Shown: positions 18,534 to 26,670 of the stretch, in pieces
Position numbering within the stretch: the stretch's first letter is position 1
Layout of the letters: each line of letters begins with the position of its first letter
The notes under the pieces: model-generated
Told to the model about the DNA's origin: nothing
The model's input: the letters and a program-made list of their open reading frames with translations, nothing else
Database searches by the model: none
Position numbers and translations under genes: made by a program
Assembly (NCBI GenBank): GCA_040758375.1
Contig: JBFLWE010000006.1
Span: 1 to 64,000 of the forward strand
Length of the DNA stretch: 64,000 nt
Direction of reading: 5' to 3'
From: CAMLIZ01 sp040758375
Lineage (GTDB): Bacteria; Pseudomonadota; Gammaproteobacteria; Burkholderiales; Burkholderiaceae_C

Positions 18534-21304
18534 CGGGGCGGCTCCGTCGCGGTGCCCGCTAGGCTTGCTGTCGGACTCACGGGGGCCGTGGCGGGCAGTA
18601 CTTCGTCCAGGCAGAAATGAAAGCCGGGGCGCCGGTGTACCAGGCGGTCGAGCAGCAGGGCCACACCGGCCGTGCCGTCCACGTAGGTGCCGGACACCGT
18701 GCCACCAAGCCGTGCAGGCATGCCGGCCCCGCGCTCCACCGCCACCCGGAAGTGCCGCAGTGCCCCGGCCGTTCGCCAGGCCAGGTCGACGCCGGCCTGT
18801 ATCCCGAGCAGCTCGGCGGCATCAAGCAGGCAATCTGCCAAGCCAGCCAGCCCAGGCCCTACACCCGCGCACACGGTGTAGCGCTGGGCAACGGTCGGCA
18901 AAGCGTCGTGCACGAAGCGCGCCAGCGATGCGTCGCCCGTGACTCGGTACAGGCGCAGGGCTGCATGGACCATGCCCGCTGTGCCGACCTCCATGTAGGG
19001 GTAGAGGATGCCCGCCTCTCGGTCAGCGGCCACCTTGGGGAACCCGATGGAAGCTCCGATCGTCTTGGAGAACTGCAGGTCGTGGCGCAGCGCATCGCGC
19101 GCGGTCTGCAAGCACTCGGCGTCGCCCAGCGCGCAGTGAGCATAGACGAGAAACTTGGCAATGCCTGCCGCGCCGCCGTGCAGGCCGATACGTAGCGCCG
19201 GGTCCTTGTCATCGGGACAGGAGGGCCAATGGGCGGTGTCGCCGACCCGGACTGCGTCTTCCAGCAGCACGGTGCATATGCGCGCTGCACGGCGCTGCGC
19301 TTCCTCGTCCCCGGTGCGCAGCCAGAGCTTCAGCGATGCCAGGCCTATTCCCGCCAGGCCGTAGCCCAGCGAGTAGTCGGCGTAGAGCAGCCGGTGCTCG
19401 TCGCATCTGGCCAGGAGGTCGCGTGCCGCCTCCCAGTGCTCGGCCTCCAAGCAGGCCCATGCGCCTCCGGCGAGCCCGTTCAGTAACCCTGGGGTTTCGG
19501 CGCCGAAGCGCATCGACTGGTAGACGTGCCGGGCCACGTCGGCGCCGGTCGACATGCCTAGCCGGCACAGCGCGTACGCGATGCCTGACAAGCCGTGGTC
19601 GAAGGCGAGGAGGCTGTCTTCATGCCCCGGGTCCAGCGCGAAAGGCCGCGCGGGATCGTCAAGGCGTACTTGGCTTTGCAAGAAGGCCGCGGTGTCGCCC
19701 AGCAGTGCGTCGAGGGCCTCCCGTTCGTCGGGTTGAGGAGCTTGCGGCATCACGTGGGCCGCCGCACCGCCGCTGTTGCGCAGCAGCGCGAGGGCATCCT
19801 CCAGGGCCTCCTCGTGGCCTTCGAGGAGTCGCCGCGCAGCCGCCGAGTAGTCAGGATCAAGGCCGAAGTCGCTTTCCAGCGAACCGAGGACGAGGTCGGC
19901 GAGGCGGTCGACAAGCGGCAGGTTGCATGCGCTCGGACATAGCATGGCCAGCATCACCGCCCCGGCGCCTACCACGTCGTCGCGCATCTCGGCAACACCG
20001 CGGTGCAGCCGCTCCGAGAAGGCGTAGCCCGGTGTGAACGCGTTGTGGCCCTTGTCGAAACCGGTCCGGAACGCAGTCTCGAAATCGATCAGGCGGCACC
20101 GACCGCTCGCCGGCTCAATGATGATGTTATTGGTGGAGACATCGCCGTACACGATGCCTCGGGCATGCAGCGCCCGGACCTTCTCGATGAGGTCCACGGC
20201 CACCTCGTGTGCTAGGCGAAACCACGTCCCCAGTTCCTCGGCGCTCGACTGTGAATGCAGCGTGGCACCCTGGCTGACGATCAGCTGTCGCAGGCTGCGC
20301 CCCGGCTCATGGCTGCAGACCAGGAAGGAGTGGTGCCACTCCTGAAAGAAGTCGATCGCGCGCGGCCCGATGTCCAGGCCCTCCAGAGACTGCAGGATCT
20401 CGTACTCGCGGCGCAGCCGGAGTACCGCGTCCTGCCCGTGGATGTCGGGGTCGGTGTGCGGCCGCGCTTCGCGCAAGACCACCTGGTCGCCGGTGCGACA
20501 GTCCTTGGCCAGGTAGACACCGCCGATGTTGCTCTGCTTCAAAGCACCCAGCATCTGATAGCGGCCGTTCAGCAGCACGGGCTCCGCGGCGCTATCCGTC
20601 TCCCGGACAGCGGCACCGGCAGCGTACGACCCGTCATCGGCGGCAGGGTCGACGGAGCCGGAGCGAATCTCCGTGGGAGCTTTGGCGCCGTCACCATCGA
20701 ACGCCGGCAACGCCGCGAAGGGGGGCACGACGAAGTTCGGCAGCCTGCGGTCCTCGACGAAGCGGTAGCTCTCGTCGAGCACAAGGCTCTTGCGCTCCAG
20801 GAAGACGTTCACCTCGCTGAAGTTCTGGAAACCGCCGTAGCGGTAGAACAGCACCGGCGAGTCCTTGTAGGGACTGTCCGAGAGGATGTACGGACCGCGC
20901 AACTCGCGGCAGGCGCCGTGCAGGTCCTCGAGCAGCTCGCTGAACGATTCGTCCGAGCGCGGGTAGATGGTGATGAACTTGCCGCCCGTCTGCCGGCCGA
21001 CGTTTTTCGACAGCAGCCTCAGATGCCGCGTGACGTCGCTGGCGAATTTGAACTCTGCCCGGTGGGCGGGGGCGATTCCGCTGACGACCTCGAGCGCACG
21101 GGCAGCGTCCTCCAATGTGGACGAGAGGTGGATCTTCCAGCCCTGCGTCCTCCGGTTGGGTATCGGTCCGACCGCCTGTGTCCACACGGGGCCGGTGTGT
21201 AGCCTCCAACGCCTCGGCAGACGAGGCTGCACGAGCGACGAGTAGTCGGTTCCGGGCCTATATGCCGTTTCCGGCTGGTGGAAGAGCTGGTCGGAGTAGG
21301 ACAT
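18530..21304 (-). CDS. lanKC: class III lanthionine synthetase (LanKC: lyase-kinase-cyclase)
   Basis: 924 residues in three domains. The phosphoSer/Thr lyase domain (about 50-200) has GWKIHLSSTLEDAARALEVV, GGKFITIYP and GPYILSD. The kinase domain (about 245-480) has the catalytic loop YGDVSTNNI (D388) and DFE (407-409); the position of the usual VAIK lysine appears to be Arg278 in VVLREARP. The LanC-like domain (about 550-900) shows seven GxxG-type helical repeats (HGLSGIAYAL, NGLAGGAWA, YGLAGIGLA, HGGAAGIAK and so on). I see no Cys-Cys-His zinc triad, as is usual for class III. It should phosphorylate, eliminate and cyclise Ser/Cys of the upstream precursor. Confidence 0.93.
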   Translation of the reverse strand: MSYSDQLFHQPETAYRPGTDYSSLVQPRLPRRWRLHTGPVWTQAVGPIPNRRTQGWKIHLSSTLEDAARALEVVSGIAPAHRAEFKFASDVTRHLRLLSKNVGRQTGGKFITIYPRSDESFSELLEDLHGACRELRGPYILSDSPYKDSPVLFYRYGGFQNFSEVNVFLERKSLVLDESYRFVEDRRLPNFVVPPFAALPAFDGDGAKAPTEIRSGSVDPAADDGSYAAGAAVRETDSAAEPVLLNGRYQMLGALKQSNIGGVYLAKDCRTGDQVVLREARPHTDPDIHGQDAVLRLRREYEILQSLEGLDIGPRAIDFFQEWHHSFLVCSHEPGRSLRQLIVSQGATLHSQSSAEELGTWFRLAHEVAVDLIEKVRALHARGIVYGDVSTNNIIIEPASGRCRLIDFETAFRTGFDKGHNAFTPGYAFSERLHRGVAEMRDDVVGAGAVMLAMLCPSACNLPLVDRLADLVLGSLESDFGLDPDYSAAARRLLEGHEEALEDALALLRNSGGAAAHVMPQAPQPDEREALDALLGDTAAFLQSQVRLDDPARPFALDPGHEDSLLAFDHGLSGIAYALCRLGMSTGADVARHVYQSMRFGAETPGLLNGLAGGAWACLEAEHWEAARDLLARCDEHRLLYADYSLGYGLAGIGLASLKLWLRTGDEEAQRRAARICTVLLEDAVRVGDTAHWPSCPDDKDPALRIGLHGGAAGIAKFLVYAHCALGDAECLQTARDALRHDLQFSKTIGASIGFPKVAADREAGILYPYMEVGTAGMVHAALRLYRVTGDASLARFVHDALPTVAQRYTVCAGVGPGLAGLADCLLDAAELLGIQAGVDLAWRTAGALRHFRVAVERGAGMPARLGGTVSGTYVDGTAGVALLLDRLVHRRPGFHFCLDEVLPATAPVSPTASLAGTATEPPR

Positions 21305-21385
21305 GGGCAGGGACGACGATCCATCATCGTGAGAGGTGGGACACGGCCAGGAAGGCCTTGGGCCAGCCGGGCAAGCGATGCCTCC

Positions 21386-21420
21386 TTAAAAAGGCCATTG
21401 GCGGCGCCACCAATGGCCTC
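21386..21420 (-). terminator. rho-independent terminator/attenuator between precursor and synthetase genes
   Basis: On the minus strand AGGCCATTGG pairs perfectly with CCAATGGCCT (10-bp stem, 8-base loop) and is followed by a run of five T. It lies 9 bases after the precursor stop codon and 80 bases before the synthetase start. Partial termination here would give much more precursor mRNA than enzyme mRNA, as in many bacteriocin operons. Confidence 0.85.
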
Positions 21421-21428
21421 ACTTCGGA

Positions 21429-21614
21429 TTACCGGCAGCCGGAGCTGGCGGTGCTCCATTCACTGCTGCCTACGCCACCGCAGCTGAAGCTGCCCGTGCT
21501 CCAGTCCATCGGAGACGTCTCCATCCCGAAGGCCTGGCCCCCGCGGATCTCGTCCAGCTGTTGCAGGGCGAGCACTTTGACCTTTTGGGTTTGTTGCAAA
21601 ACTTCAGTATTCAC
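21429..21614 (-). CDS. lanA: lanthipeptide precursor peptide with double-glycine leader
   Basis: A 61-residue peptide starting at GTG, 5 bases after AGAGGAG. The leader (1-26) has the class III recognition-like motif VLALQ (14-18) and ends in DEIRGG. Relative to the GG site, Leu is at -12 and -7 and Ile at -4, a textbook C39 cleavage signal. The predicted core (27-61) starts QAFGMETSP and contains STGSFSC (39-45) and STASSGC (54-60), each S-x-x-S-x-x-C, the pattern that class III enzymes convert to labionin. Only two cysteines exist, one per motif, and the core has no lysine. It is the first gene of the operon and is followed at once by a terminator. No homologue is recalled; the assignment rests on motif and context. 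Confidence 0.85.
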   Translation of the reverse strand: MNTEVLQQTQKVKVLALQQLDEIRGGQAFGMETSPMDWSTGSFSCGGVGSSEWSTASSGCR

Positions 21615-21661
21615 ACTAACTCCTCTAACGGTTGGAATACGATGGAACGCAGGCTCCATCG

Positions 21662-21710
21662 GTTGGCTCGCCTGAGCCAACTCGGTCGCGACCGCTGATT
21701 TGGGATCAGC
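21662..21710 (-). promoter_or_regulatory. three adjacent dyads in the 5' region of the precursor gene
   Basis: Reading toward the gene there are three perfect inverted repeats in 49 bases: GCTGAT/ATCAGC with a 5-base loop (21694-21710), the 12-base palindrome CGGTCGCGACCG (21683-21694), and GTTGGCTC/GAGCCAAC with a 4-base loop (21662-21681). They lie 48-96 bases before the precursor start. They may stabilise the transcript, act as an attenuator or bind a regulator. No U-run follows, so they are not simple terminators. Confidence 0.5.
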
Positions 21711-21855
21711 TGTCCAAAGGCGTGGGGAGGGCGAGAAGACGGACTTCGCCAGAGGAGGCGAGGCGCTCAGCATTGGCGCGCGAAGCGATGCATGCAAGGG
21801 GTGTCAGGTGCTGCAATGCAGCAGGGAACCGCCGTCGTGCGGTGTATCGATTCAT
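21706..21855 (-). CDS. possible 49-residue small ORF upstream of precursor
   Basis: ATG preceded by GGGAGAG at suitable spacing opens a 49-codon frame (begins MNRYTARRRF, ends LPTPLDS) between the candidate promoter and the precursor gene. There is no GG leader or Ser/Cys-rich core, so it is not a second precursor. Its stop lies at the first of the three dyads, which would allow a leader-peptide role. No homology is recognised; it could be chance. Confidence 0.25.
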   Translation of the reverse strand: MNRYTARRRFPAALQHLTPLACIASRANAERLASSGEVRLLALPTPLDS

Positions 21856-21873
21856 GTTGTTATCTCTCCCGAA

Positions 21874-21930
21874 GTAGTAATACTACCTTTGGCAGATGGA
21901 CCGTATACCCCTATTTGTAGGGGGTAAAGG
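21874..21930 (-). promoter_or_regulatory. candidate promoter with operator-like dyads for the RiPP operon
   Basis: On the minus strand TTTACC and TATACG stand 15 bases apart, and the spacer holds the dyad TACCCC(C)TA-CAAA-TAGGGGTA (21906-21926). About 20 bases downstream lies a perfect GTAGTA-A-TACTAC dyad (21874-21886). The local AT-rich composition and dyads suggest a repressed or activated promoter for the minus-strand operon. The -35 match is weak and the spacing is short. Confidence 0.4.
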
Positions 21931-22028
21931 TTTGGTGGGATCTGTCAGCCCGCCGGGCGCGTGAACGGCCTTGTCAAAGCCGTGGGCGGTGACGTCGTCA
22001 AAGACCAGTTGCGTCAGGGGCAAGAGCC

Positions 22029-22536
22029 ACGCACGCAAACCGCCCGCGGGCGTTGAACCGTCTGTTCCCTAATGCTCGTGCTGGCGGTGGCGCTGGCCGG
22101 CATCGCACCAAGCGGTTCATCCGCACCGCCGGGATTTGATGGCGGTCAAGGTCAGGTGAGGGCCTGACGTGGTGCTGGTCGACCGGGACCGCTTCAAACA
22201 ATTGAACGATCGGTTCGGGCGCGAGCTCGGCAACGACGTGTTGACCACCTCTGCCGTGCATTGCTGGCAGCGGCTTCGTCCCAATGACGTCATTCATCGC
22301 CTGGGGGGAGACGAGCTTCTGATCATCCTCTCAGGGAGACGCGAATTGTTGGCCGGGGGGTCATCGAGCGACTTCGGCCCCGGCTGGCGCATGCAGCAGC
22401 GCGCCCGATCACCATTGCCGCTGGTCTGGCACAGGCGGTCGCAGGCGATAGTTCGACTTCCTTGTTCGGTTGCCCGGACGAACGGTTGTGCGATGCGAAG
22501 ACGCGGGGCGTAGGTGCAGCGGGACGCAAAGTCGAC
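22029..22536 (+). pseudogene. degraded GGDEF-domain (diguanylate cyclase) gene
   Basis: Pieces of a GGDEF domain lie in order in different frames: NRPRALNRLF (22038-22067), then VDRDRFKQLNDRFGRELGND and RLGGDELLIIL in a second frame (22172-22334), then ITIAAGLAQAVAGDS and PDERLCDAKTRG in a third frame (22398-22512). The last shift coincides with a run of six G at 22355-22360. No intact start region exists. It is a decayed signalling gene on the edge of the peptide operon. Confidence 0.75.
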
Positions 22537-22607
22537 GCGCCCTCTCGGCTGGTCGAGCCATGTCAGTGCACGTTGGAACGACTGCTGGCCAGGAGGCCCG
22601 GTGCTGT

Positions 22608-23066
22608 TTAAGCCGCCAGCCGGTGCTCGTAGTACGGCCGCTCGCGGTCATCGAGGATCGCGTCCTGCGCGTCGAGGTTGGACGGGTCGGGTTGCAGCCA
22701 GGCGTCGACGTTCTCCGGCTTGATCGGCACGATGCAGCGGTCGTGCCCTGCAGCAGCGACCTCCTCCGGCGGGTCATCCGTGATCGCCGCAAAGGACACC
22801 GGAGCGGCCGGCGCCGGCATCGTCACAACCTCCGTCGGCGGCTCGAGCTCGACTGGCAACAACACGGCCGGAACCGTCTCCGGTCGGATCTCGGCTCGAA
22901 GATGCTCCCTGCGCCACTTGAACAGCATGTTGGCATTGATGCCGTGGCGCAGCGCGATCGCCGACACGGACGCTCCTGGCTCCAGGCTTTGCCGTACCAG
23001 GTCTTCCTTGAACGCGCGGTCGTGTTGTCGCCGGCCAGCCTTCCCAGGCTCTTGCTCACTCTTCAT
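22608..23066 (-). pseudogene. chimera of IS66-type TnpA N-terminus and SRAP-family C-terminus
   Basis: A single 152-codon frame joins two unrelated parts. The N-terminal 80 residues or so match IS66 OrfA/TnpA (RRQHDRAFKEDLVRQSLEPG, then HGINANMLFKWRREHLR). From about VSFAAITDDPPEEVAAAGHD onward (22608-22799) it matches the end of SOS-response-associated peptidase (SRAP/HMCES-YedK) proteins, with HDRCIVPIKPENVDAWL and a C-terminal ERPYYEHRLAA. Neither domain is complete, so I treat it as a fusion remnant made by deletion or recombination. The start is taken at the second in-frame ATG. Confidence 0.65.
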
Positions 23067-23387
23067 GGTGTGCACCATCTCCTGCTAGCGCACACCTCCA
23101 AGCGGGTCCACGCTTCGGGTCAGATGCTTCCGACGGTGATCGCGTCAGGCAAGAACGGCCTTCGTCGGACTATTACCTCCCAGCTTCGCTCAACGCCTTG
23201 CCAATCTGGCCGGGATCGCTGTACGAGCAGATTAGTCCTGTGGCGTCACGATAGGGTGGCGCACGGGGGCGGAATGTCTGATCCTCACTCGTGCAACAGA
23301 TCTCAGGGCGTCCCGAGGTCGCGAAGCCTAACGACCGCTTAGTGACACTCAGCGCGAGCTAGACATGATGGTCGTCGCCCAGCAGCC
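23067..23387. other. intergenic stretch between IS66 remnant and IS110 element
   Basis: No gene is supported in this stretch. It probably holds the left part of the IS110 element and the outer part of the IS66 remnant, but no terminal inverted repeats could be recognised by eye. Confidence 0.4.
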
Positions 23388-23479
23388 GGTGGCCGGTCTC
23401 CGGTCACCGTAGGTTGCATGCCAAGGCATGCCGAGCTACATGCTGGACTTGCGTCTGCAGCAAGCAAAGGAGACCGGCC
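23388..23479 (+). ncRNA. candidate IS110 bridge-RNA region upstream of transposase
   Basis: The non-coding stretch before the transposase folds into at least two clear hairpins: GGTGGCCGG/CCGGTCACC (23388-23408, one G-U pair, 3-base loop) and GCATGCC/GGCATGC (23416-23431, 2-base loop). IS110-group elements are known to express a structured bridge RNA from the non-coding end upstream of the recombinase, guiding target choice. The position and structure fit; the loops were not matched to flanking DNA. Confidence 0.4.
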
Positions 23480-24604
23480 ATGGACGAGATTAGCAAGATT
23501 CACGTGGGCCTGGACGTCCACAAGGACAGCATCGCCATCGGCGTAGCCGAGCCTGGGCGAGGGCCCGGGCGGCTGGTCACGAAGATCACGCATCACGTGC
23601 CCAAGCTGCTGCTGCAGTTGTCCAAGCTTGGTCGCCCCGAGCAGTTGCACATCGTCTACGAAGCAGGCCCGACCGGTTTTGGCCTGGCCCGTGCCCTGCA
23701 CGCCCGAGGCTACAGCTGCGAAGTGATCGCGCCATCGAAGACACCGCGCAAACCCGGCAACCGAGTCAAGACCGACGCACGCGATTGCATCGCGCTGGCC
23801 CAGTACTCGCGCAGCGCAGACTTGCGCCCGGTGTGGATTCCCGACGCCGGGGACGAAGCAATCCGCGATCTCAGCCGCGCCCGCGAAGACGCGGTCAACG
23901 CGCGGTCCCAGGCGCGCCTGCAGCTCAAGAGCTTCCTGCTGCGCCACGACGTGCGCTACTCGGGCAAGACGTCCTGGGGGACGGCGCACTATCGCTGGTT
24001 GGCGCAGCTGAAGTTCGACGCCACGCCGGCCCAAATTGCGTTTACCGAGTACTACCTGGCGGTTCAGGCTGCCGACCAGCGCGTTCAGCGCATGACCCAG
24101 GCGTTGGAGGAGACGGCCAAGCAGTGGCGCTTCGCCGATGTCGTGGCAGCGCTGCAAGCGTTGCGCGGCGTGGCGTTGACCACGGCGGTCGGCCTGGTGG
24201 CCGAACTCGGCGACTTCGGCCGCTTTGAGCACCCGCGCCAGCTCATGAGCTTTCTCGGGCTGGTGCCTTCGGAGTACTCCAGCGGCGAGCGAACTTGTCG
24301 CGGCAGCATCACCAAGGCCGGCAATACGCATGTTCGACGCCTGTTGACCGAAGCCGCCTGGCAATACCGGTTCCCCGCGCGCATCAGCCGCGCCGCACAA
24401 ATCCGTCAGGAGGGCTTGTCCACGGAGGTTCGAAGCATCGCCTGGAAGGCGCAAATGCGCCTGAGCCGACGCTTTGCCGCGCTGAACAAGCGCGGACTGC
24501 AGGTCAACAAGATCTGCATCGCCATCGCCCGCGAGCTCGCCGGCTTCATCTGGGCGATTGGTCGAAGAGCGCAGCACGAGATAGCCACGAAGCCTCACTC
24601 CTGA
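23480..24604 (+). CDS. IS110-family transposase (DEDD recombinase)
   Basis: 374 residues. The N-terminal RuvC-like DEDD domain shows GLDVHKDSIAIGV, HIVYEAGPTGFGLARAL and NRVKTDARDCIALA, which supply the acidic residues. The C-terminal Tnp20 domain has LRGVALTTAVGLVAELGD, LMSFLGLVPSEYSSG and RGSITKAGNTHVRRLLTEAA with the conserved serine region. The start is the ATG after AAAGGAG. The frame is intact, so the element may be active. It inserts by a bridge-RNA-guided mechanism in the best studied relatives. Confidence 0.93.
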   Translation: MDEISKIHVGLDVHKDSIAIGVAEPGRGPGRLVTKITHHVPKLLLQLSKLGRPEQLHIVYEAGPTGFGLARALHARGYSCEVIAPSKTPRKPGNRVKTDARDCIALAQYSRSADLRPVWIPDAGDEAIRDLSRAREDAVNARSQARLQLKSFLLRHDVRYSGKTSWGTAHYRWLAQLKFDATPAQIAFTEYYLAVQAADQRVQRMTQALEETAKQWRFADVVAALQALRGVALTTAVGLVAELGDFGRFEHPRQLMSFLGLVPSEYSSGERTCRGSITKAGNTHVRRLLTEAAWQYRFPARISRAAQIRQEGLSTEVRSIAWKAQMRLSRRFAALNKRGLQVNKICIAIARELAGFIWAIGRRAQHEIATKPHS

Positions 24605-25102
24605 GCGCCTGCGCCATGAACCGAGATCGATCCGGCGATGCGACCCCGGCCCCGACCGGGTAACCCTCGATGCGCCTACACCGGCTGTCGCAAGGCAGAT
24701 CCGCGAATCTAGAGTGAGGCAGGCCCACGACGAATTCATGAAATGCCGGTAACCAACCCGCGGATACGAGTCTGATTCATCGTCGCTTGCGCGCTCGGGT
24801 CGCATCGCCCGATCAATCTCGGTCACACCATCTACACCGCCCATGAACTGACGCCCTATTGACAGCGACGACCATACGAGGCGCAATGGCGCGACTGACC
24901 GCAAACGCTGCAAAGCCGCCTCAAGAGGGCTAAACCGGGTGGTGCTGCCGCCTGGCTGCCGACTCTTCCAGTCAGCAGTTCTCGCCCCCGACGCGACAGC
25001 GAGGCGATACCGAGAGGGCCGCGGTGCAGGCGGGCCCGTCTGTCGTCCTGCGGAAGTTCTAACTTGAATGGCGGAAATTCAAAGTTGAACGGCGTTCGAC
25101 AG
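24605..25102. other. intergenic stretch inside right island boundary
   Basis: No gene is supported. The first part is the probable IS110 tail. Bases 25052-25075 on the complementary strand (TCCGCCATTCAAGTTAGAAC and TTCC) resemble 4435-4458 near the left boundary, giving an imperfect inverted pair inside the two 42-base direct repeats. Confidence 0.4.
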
Positions 25103-25144
25103 CGCGCCGACGCCGCGCCGAGGCCCAACGCGCGCTCGCGAGCC
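25103..25144. repeat. 42-bp direct repeat, right copy (island boundary candidate)
   Basis: Identical over 42 bases to 4280-4321 in the same orientation. To its right the core paa operon promoter begins within about 25 bases. Together the copies bracket 20.8 kb of accessory DNA. Confidence 0.85.
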
Positions 25145-25170
25145 TAGGGTTTACCCCAGTCGGATTTGAC

Positions 25171-25220
25171 TTGCCGCAACCCTTGTTCTGGTTCTACGAT
25201 TTACTTACCGGTCGGTCAAT
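25171..25220 (+). promoter_or_regulatory. paa promoter with TetR-type (PaaR) operator
   Basis: TTGCCG (25171-25176) and TACGAT (25195-25200) at 18-base spacing make a plausible sigma-70 promoter. Directly after the -10 is an imperfect dyad centred on ACCGGT (TTACTTACC/GGTCGGTCAA, 25201-25219). Known PaaR operators in Burkholderiales are ACCGACCGGTCGGT-like, so this is the likely site for the TetR regulator encoded at 30355-31047. It would block transcription until phenylacetyl-CoA is made. Confidence 0.6.
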
Positions 25221-25246
25221 GAATTCTTGACCGCAGGAGTTGACGC

Positions 25247-26542
<1,296 letters not shown>

Positions 26543-26548
26543 CCGGCA

Positions 26549-26654
26549 AAGAATCAGACCGCGAAGGACGCGAAGACAAGCAAGGACGCCAAGCCGAAGA
26601 CATGGTATTGCCTTTGCGTTCTTGGTCCTCTTTGCGTTCTTCGCGGTAAGCCTC
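26549..26654. repeat. dispersed palindromic intergenic repeat, copy 1
   Basis: Begins AAGAATCAGACCGCGAAGGA and ends TTTGCGTTCTTCGCGGTAAG, so its ends are inverted complements (ACCGCGAAGGACGCGAAG against CTTTGCGTTCTTCGCGGT). A second copy with the same ends but a different middle lies at 34446-34550. It fills the gap between paaK and paaA and would form a long hairpin in the operon transcript. Confidence 0.8.
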
Positions 26655-26670
26655 CTTCGAAGGAACCGAT

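Larger units (their letters stand above)
23350..24860 (+). mobile_element. IS110-family insertion sequence (approximate limits)
   Basis: One transposase gene (23480-24604) with structured non-coding DNA before it. IS110 elements usually lack terminal inverted repeats and large target duplications, so the limits are estimates. The downstream part to about 24860 reads like non-coding IS tail, with no gene supported. Confidence 0.55.

Noticed and set aside
20255..21202. 315-codon open frame on the plus strand over LanKC
   Set aside because: Antisense to the conserved LanKC lyase and kinase domains; no family features.
18530..21304. Class II LanM or class IV LanL assignment for the synthetase
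   Set aside because: The lyase-kinase N-terminal layout excludes LanM, and absence of the Cys-Cys-His zinc triad favours class III over class IV.
21429..21797. 122-residue reading of the precursor frame from an upstream ATG
   Set aside because: The extra N-terminus lacks a ribosome site and crosses the three dyads, while the GTG at 21614 has AGAGGAG and gives a normal leader length.
23339..24913. 524-codon open frame antisense to the IS110 transposase
   Set aside because: Shadow frame; the sense strand has the complete DEDD transposase and the antisense shows no motif.
4280..25144. Prophage or integrative conjugative element
   Set aside because: No integrase, phage structural, relaxase or conjugation genes between the repeats.
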